A stretch of 7,929 nt of DNA, taken from contig JAQTUC010000068.1 in NCBI GenBank assembly GCA_028710385.1, positions 1-7,929 on the forward strand. Direction: 5' to 3'. Position 1 is the stretch's first letter; every line of letters starts with the position of its first letter. A model generated the notes under the pieces. That model had not been told where the DNA came from. It made no database searches and saw only the letters and a list, made by a program, of their open reading frames with translations. A program made the translations under genes and the position numbers. Shown here piece by piece: positions 5,219 to 7,929 of the stretch. Source of the DNA: Candidatus Omnitrophota bacterium (GTDB lineage: Bacteria; Omnitrophota; Gorgyraeia; Duberdicusellales; 4484-171).

Positions 5219-5692
5219 ATGGCGAAACTAAAAAATTTAATTTTTTATCTTCGCGCGAAGCGTTTGACGATATCCTGCGCCGAATCAGTAACCGGAGGCT
5301 ACTTATCTTACCTGCTTACAAAAACACCAGGGAGCTCAAAAGTGTTCAAGGGCGGGCTTGTAGTTTATTCTCTGGAAAGCAAAAATAAGCTCTTAAACAT
5401 ATCTAAACCGTTACTTACCAAAACTCAGGGCGTCGCCGAAGGAGTGGCGGTACTCCTTGCAAAAAAGACAAAACAACGTTTTAAAACAGACATAGCGGTT
5501 TCTGCGGTAGGTTTCGCATCTAAGCCTACCCCGAGAAACGTAAAAACAGGCACTGTATTTCTGGCTGTAGCTGATAATACCGGCACAATTTCAAAAAAAA
5601 TCCTCCTTAAAGGAAGCAGAGACTTAGTGCGCAGGCATGCAGGCGCTTCGGCTATTGAATTAATTTGCAAAAGACTTGTTAACGCCTGCTAA
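5219..5692 (+). CDS. pncC: PncC/CinA C-terminal-domain protein (nicotinamide-nucleotide amidase family)
   Basis: 157-residue stand-alone CinA C-terminal domain. Active members deamidate nicotinamide mononucleotide to nicotinate mononucleotide in NAD recycling. Seen: AESVTGG (21-27; usual AESCTGG), TPGSSKVFKGGLVVYS (36-51) with the downstream Lys55, QGVAEGVA (70-77) and GSRDLVRRHA (132-141), all in family order and spacing. The length is normal. The loop that normally reads like GIAGPGGGTPEKPVGTV appears here as GFASKPTPRNVKTGTV (98-113), so the glycine-rich GPxGG part is lost. Activity may therefore be altered or absent; the gene is otherwise intact. It is first of a two-gene plus-strand unit with thpR and diverges from ldh. 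Family is certain; enzymatic function is less so. Confidence 0.85.
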   Translation: MAKLKNLIFYLRAKRLTISCAESVTGGYLSYLLTKTPGSSKVFKGGLVVYSLESKNKLLNISKPLLTKTQGVAEGVAVLLAKKTKQRFKTDIAVSAVGFASKPTPRNVKTGTVFLAVADNTGTISKKILLKGSRDLVRRHAGASAIELICKRLVNAC

Positions 5693-5723
5693 TGGCTCTT
5701 TTGCTGCCAACCTTGCCCTCTAT

Positions 5724-6269
5724 ATGCGTTTATTCATAGCAATAGACCTCCCGGAAAATTTAAAAGAAAAATTATCGCGCATAGTTTTGAAGTTCAAAAA
5801 GTGCGATTTGGATGCAAAATGGGTAGATACAGCAAACATCCATATGACTTTGAAGTTCCTTGGCGAAACTCGCGAGGATGATTTGGATAAAATAAAAAAC
5901 GTATTATCCTCAGTTGCGGCTTTTTTTAGCAAACTGGAATTAAACACCGGGGAATTCGGATTTTTCCCCAACGAAAAATCTCCCAGAATATTTTTTATAT
6001 CCACGGACAAAGAGGAAATTTTACGAAAGATTTCTTTTGAGCTTGAAGAAAGGCTTGAAAGGATAGGATTCACCAGGGAAGGCCGTTTTAAATCCCATCT
6101 TACGATAGCAAGATTCCGCAGCAAGAAAAATGTTGAGTGCCTTATGAAGGAAATAAAAGATATATCTATTAAAGAAAAATTTGAGGTTTCAGAAATAACC
6201 CTTTTTAAAAGCCTGCTTAAGCCAACCGGTCCGGTTTACGAAAAAATATTCTCTGCTGCGCTTAAATAA
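5724..6269 (+). CDS. thpR: RNA 2',3'-cyclic phosphodiesterase (2H phosphoesterase)
   Basis: 181-residue 2H-superfamily enzyme, formerly called 2'-5' RNA ligase; it opens 2',3'-cyclic phosphates on RNA ends. The defining pair of HxT motifs is present: IHMTLKFLG (His40, Thr42) and SHLTIARFR (His125, Thr127), at the family's usual spacing, and the start MRLFIAIDLP is typical. ATG at 5724 is chosen because the conserved beta-strand begins there; an upstream TTG at 5676 would add 16 unconserved residues overlapping pncC. No Shine-Dalgarno site is visible, and the gene starts 31 nt after the pncC stop, so translation probably depends on pncC. The pair cinA/pncC-thpR is commonly followed by recA; here it converges on pgpA with only 25 nt between stops and no terminator. 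Confidence 0.92.
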   Translation: MRLFIAIDLPENLKEKLSRIVLKFKKCDLDAKWVDTANIHMTLKFLGETREDDLDKIKNVLSSVAAFFSKLELNTGEFGFFPNEKSPRIFFISTDKEEILRKISFELEERLERIGFTREGRFKSHLTIARFRSKKNVECLMKEIKDISIKEKFEVSEITLFKSLLKPTGPVYEKIFSAALK

Positions 6270-6294
6270 ACAAATAAATTTAGGGATTATTTTA

Positions 6295-6753
6295 TCAGAC
6301 AAAAAGCCTTACTATCTGCAATGCAAGCAGAGAATAAAAACCTGCCATAAGGTCATCCCCTACAACGCCTGCGGCTCCGTTTAAACGTTCAATCCTATCT
6401 ATGGGCGGAATCTTAAAAGCGTCAAATATGCGAAAAAGTATAAAAGCGCAGACAACGTATCTTATATCATAAGGGGTAAAAGAAAGAGCTAAAAGCATAC
6501 CGGAAAAATCGTCTATTATTATTTTTTTGCAGTCTTTTTCCCTAAATATCTCCTCTGCCCTGGCAGTCAGTAACAAAGAAAGCGCTATTGAGACGGCTGT
6601 AAAAACTAAAAAATAAATCCTTACTTTTACAAGGAGAAAAACCACTACCGCAACAATAGATGCGAGAGTTCCTCCCAAAAGAGGCGTATAGCCCAGACCA
6701 AAAAGCGTGCATAGATGAACGCACAGTTTGTCTTTATAAGTTAATTTATCCAT
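6295..6753 (-). CDS. pgpA: Phosphatidylglycerophosphatase A
   Basis: 152-residue inner-membrane phosphatase removing phosphate from phosphatidylglycerophosphate to give phosphatidylglycerol, the step after PgsA. Seen: GLGYTPLLGGTLAS (19-32; usual G.GY.P..PGT.GS), IIIDDFSGMLL (78-88; the common DEF has become DDF), FRIFDAFKIPPIDRIE (107-122) and GVVGDDLMAGFYS (129-141) with the metal-binding Asp133-Asp134. Hydrophobic segments lie near 28-62, 84-108 and 137-152. ATG at 6753 follows the pgsA stop by 12 nt with no ribosome site, so coupling to pgsA is likely, which fits consecutive steps of one pathway. Confidence 0.9.
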   Translation of the reverse strand: MDKLTYKDKLCVHLCTLFGLGYTPLLGGTLASIVAVVVFLLVKVRIYFLVFTAVSIALSLLLTARAEEIFREKDCKKIIIDDFSGMLLALSFTPYDIRYVVCAFILFRIFDAFKIPPIDRIERLNGAAGVVGDDLMAGFYSLLALQIVRLFV

Positions 6754-6765
6754 GTGGATTAGCGG

Positions 6766-7335
6766 CTAGAAAGTTTTGATTAATTTTCGGTTGATCCAGA
6801 AATAATAAACACCGGAAAAAAGAGTGATAAGGACAACGTACCACATAATTATATGCGTAACTTTTTCATAGACAAAAATAACGATATTATTCTGCGGATA
6901 TTTCATAAAAAGCAGCAGCGCAATAAAAATGACAACTATTCCTACAATCTGAGATGCTGTTTTATGTTTCCCCCAGCGTTTGGCTTCAAGAACTTCCCCT
7001 GATTTTAAAACATAAAGCCGAAGGCCGGTAATTATAAATTCGCGAAGCATTATAACTGCAACCATCCAGGCATTTACCACTATCTTAAGCTGCAGGAATG
7101 CCAGGAAAACGCCTATAATAAGTATTTTATCGGCTATGGGGTCAAGTAATTTACCGAGGTCCGATATCAGGTTGTGGCGCCTTGCAAATATACCGTCAAG
7201 CAAATCAGTGAGGGAAGCAACAATAAAAATAATAAAAGCGATAAGGATAGAATTGAAATCATTATGCAGAATAAAACCTATGCAGAAAAAAGCAAGAATA
7301 ATTCTTAAGAATGTAAGGTAATTTGCGATATTCAT
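6766..7335 (-). CDS. pgsA: CDP-diacylglycerol-glycerol-3-phosphate 3-phosphatidyltransferase
   Basis: 189-residue integral membrane enzyme that makes phosphatidylglycerophosphate from CDP-diacylglycerol and glycerol 3-phosphate. The complete CDP-alcohol phosphotransferase signature D-x2-DG-x2-AR-x8-G-x3-D-x3-D is present at residues 44-69 (Asp44, Asp47, Gly48, Ala51, Arg52, Gly61, Asp65, Asp69). About six hydrophobic segments fit the family. The start MNIANYLTFLRI is typical of PgsA and is supported by GAGG 4 nt before ATG; that site is the edge of the repeat at 7340-7354. It sits between rimO and pgpA in the same direction, an order found in many bacteria. Confidence 0.93.
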   Translation of the reverse strand: MNIANYLTFLRIILAFFCIGFILHNDFNSILIAFIIFIVASLTDLLDGIFARRHNLISDLGKLLDPIADKILIIGVFLAFLQLKIVVNAWMVAVIMLREFIITGLRLYVLKSGEVLEAKRWGKHKTASQIVGIVVIFIALLLFMKYPQNNIVIFVYEKVTHIIMWYVVLITLFSGVYYFWINRKLIKTF

Positions 7336-7339
7336 TCAA

Positions 7340-7414
7340 CCTCGCTTCGCTCGGTAGTTTACAGTTACCGGTTTACAGTGTACTGTTTTATACTGTACAC
7401 TGTTCACTGTAAAC
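7340..7414. repeat. Intergenic repeat: mirror-symmetric GC block plus TTTACAGT-type units forming a hairpin
   Basis: Between rimO and pgsA lie a GC-rich block (7340-7354; its reverse strand contains the mirror-symmetric GAGCGAAGCGAG) and an array of related units. GTTTACAGT is at 7357 and 7371, and the inverse ACTGTAAAC is at 7406-7414. ACAGTGTAC (7375-7383) and GTACACTGT (7395-7403) form a perfect 9-bp stem with an 11-nt loop. The GC block supplies the pgsA ribosome site. It looks like a dispersed repeat inside an operon rather than a terminator, since no T-tract follows in the direction of the genes. Confidence 0.6.
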
Positions 7415-7417
7415 TTT

Positions 7418-7929
7418 TTATATTCCGACCAAATCATAATCGTAACTGTCTACTATTTTTGCTTTATAAAAATTACCCGTCTTTAAGCCTTTTTTCTTAA
7501 GAAACACAACACCGTCAACTTCGTATGCATCAAACTGCGTCCTTCCTATAAAGACGTCGTTATCTTTTTCTTCAACTAAAACATCAATTTCCTTTCCGAT
7601 AAACTGCTTGTTAGTATCGCAGGATATTGCCTGCTGCAGGCTCATAATTTCCCTGAAACGGCGCGATTTATCCCTGTTGTTGACCTGTGGCTCTAATTTA
7701 AAAGCCGGGGTGTTCTCTTCTCTTGAATAAGTAAACGCGCCCAGGCGCTGGAATCTTGTTTCTTTTAAAAAGCTTAAAAGCTCCTTAAATTCATCAACTG
7801 TTTCCGTAGGAAATCCGGCCATGACAGACGTTCTTATGACGCAACCCTTGATATTTTTTCTTATTTTTTCAACAAGCGCGGCTATCTGCTTTTTAGTGAG
7901 GCCTCTATTCATTAATTGTAAAATTCTAT
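7418..7929 (-). CDS. rimO: Ribosomal protein uS12 methylthiotransferase RimO, C-terminal part (runs off the right edge)
   Basis: Radical-SAM methylthiotransferase that modifies an aspartate of ribosomal protein S12. The frame is open to the window edge (reading ILQLMNRGLT), so the 5' part with both Fe-S cluster motifs is missing. Seen: the end of the radical-SAM barrel (RTSVMAGFPTET, then LGAFTYSREENTPAF) and the C-terminal TRAM domain beginning near IGKEIDVLVEE. GRTQFDAYEVDGVVF corresponds to the RimO-specific GR..DAPEIDG signature, and the protein ends with YDYDLVGI; these separate it from the tRNA enzyme MiaB. It is upstream of pgsA and pgpA in the same direction. Confidence 0.92.
   Translation of the reverse strand, partial: RILQLMNRGLTKKQIAALVEKIRKNIKGCVIRTSVMAGFPTETVDEFKELLSFLKETRFQRLGAFTYSREENTPAFKLEPQVNNRDKSRRFREIMSLQQAISCDTNKQFIGKEIDVLVEEKDNDVFIGRTQFDAYEVDGVVFLKKKGLKTGNFYKAKIVDSYDYDLVGI

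Noticed and set aside
5676..5723. N-terminal extension of thpR from a TTG
   Set aside because: ThpR proteins start at the MRLFIAIDLP strand; the added residues overlap pncC and look uncoded.
6542..6724. Minus-strand open frame inside pgpA
   Set aside because: An out-of-frame shadow of pgpA with no conserved motif.
7371..7419. Intrinsic terminator from the inverted repeat followed by TTTTT
   Set aside because: The T-tract follows only in the plus direction, where no gene ends; the minus-strand genes read through it.
7418..7929. MiaB tRNA methylthiotransferase as the product
   Set aside because: The GRTQFDAYEVDG signature and YDYDLVG end are RimO features.

Overview
The window is an AT-rich, tightly packed bacterial chromosome segment. 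Most genes read on the minus strand, with one two-gene insert on the plus strand. No rRNA, tRNA, phage, transposase or CRISPR array is visible. Bacterial lipid genes (pgsA, pgpA) and good sigma-70-type promoters mark it as bacterial. The gene set (GH57 branching enzyme with DUF4912, rimO-pgsA-pgpA next to pncC-thpR, many small Fe-S and flavin genes) suggests an anaerobic, little-studied lineage such as Omnitrophota or a relative in the PVC area. That placement is an inference from gene content and could be wrong.

Region 1 (1-1866, minus): a DUF4912 protein with a histone-H1-like lysine-rich tail is followed by a GH57 glucan branching enzyme that runs off the left edge. The pair is read from a near-perfect promoter (TTGACA, 17-nt spacer, TAAAAT) and probably concerns storage polysaccharide.

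Region 2 (1902-5091, minus): five genes form a redox series: L-lactate dehydrogenase, an FNR-type flavin reductase, a small NifU-domain protein, a ferritin-fold-like protein without recognisable iron ligands, and a short membrane 4Fe-4S-type protein. It starts at a consensus promoter (TTGACA, 16-nt spacer, TATAAT) that directly abuts a perfect 12-bp palindrome. Between the dehydrogenase and the reductase lies a perfect 14-bp inverted repeat. Its 3' arm contains the Shine-Dalgarno site and the first two bases of the reductase start codon. Its 5' arm begins on the base after the ldh stop. This is the most striking structure in the window and looks like a translational-coupling switch.

Region 3 (5204-6269, plus): a PncC/CinA-C-domain protein with a degenerate active-site loop, possibly leaderless, is followed by the RNA ligase-like 2'-5' phosphodiesterase ThpR.

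Region 4 (6295-7929, minus): rimO (C-terminal part), pgsA and pgpA form a run converging on thpR. In many bacteria these genes lie in one direction with cinA/pncC, thpR and recA, so the pncC-thpR pair appears inverted here and recA is not next to it. Two intergenic stretches (3169-3256 and 7340-7414) carry short repeated and inverted motifs typical of dispersed genomic repeats.
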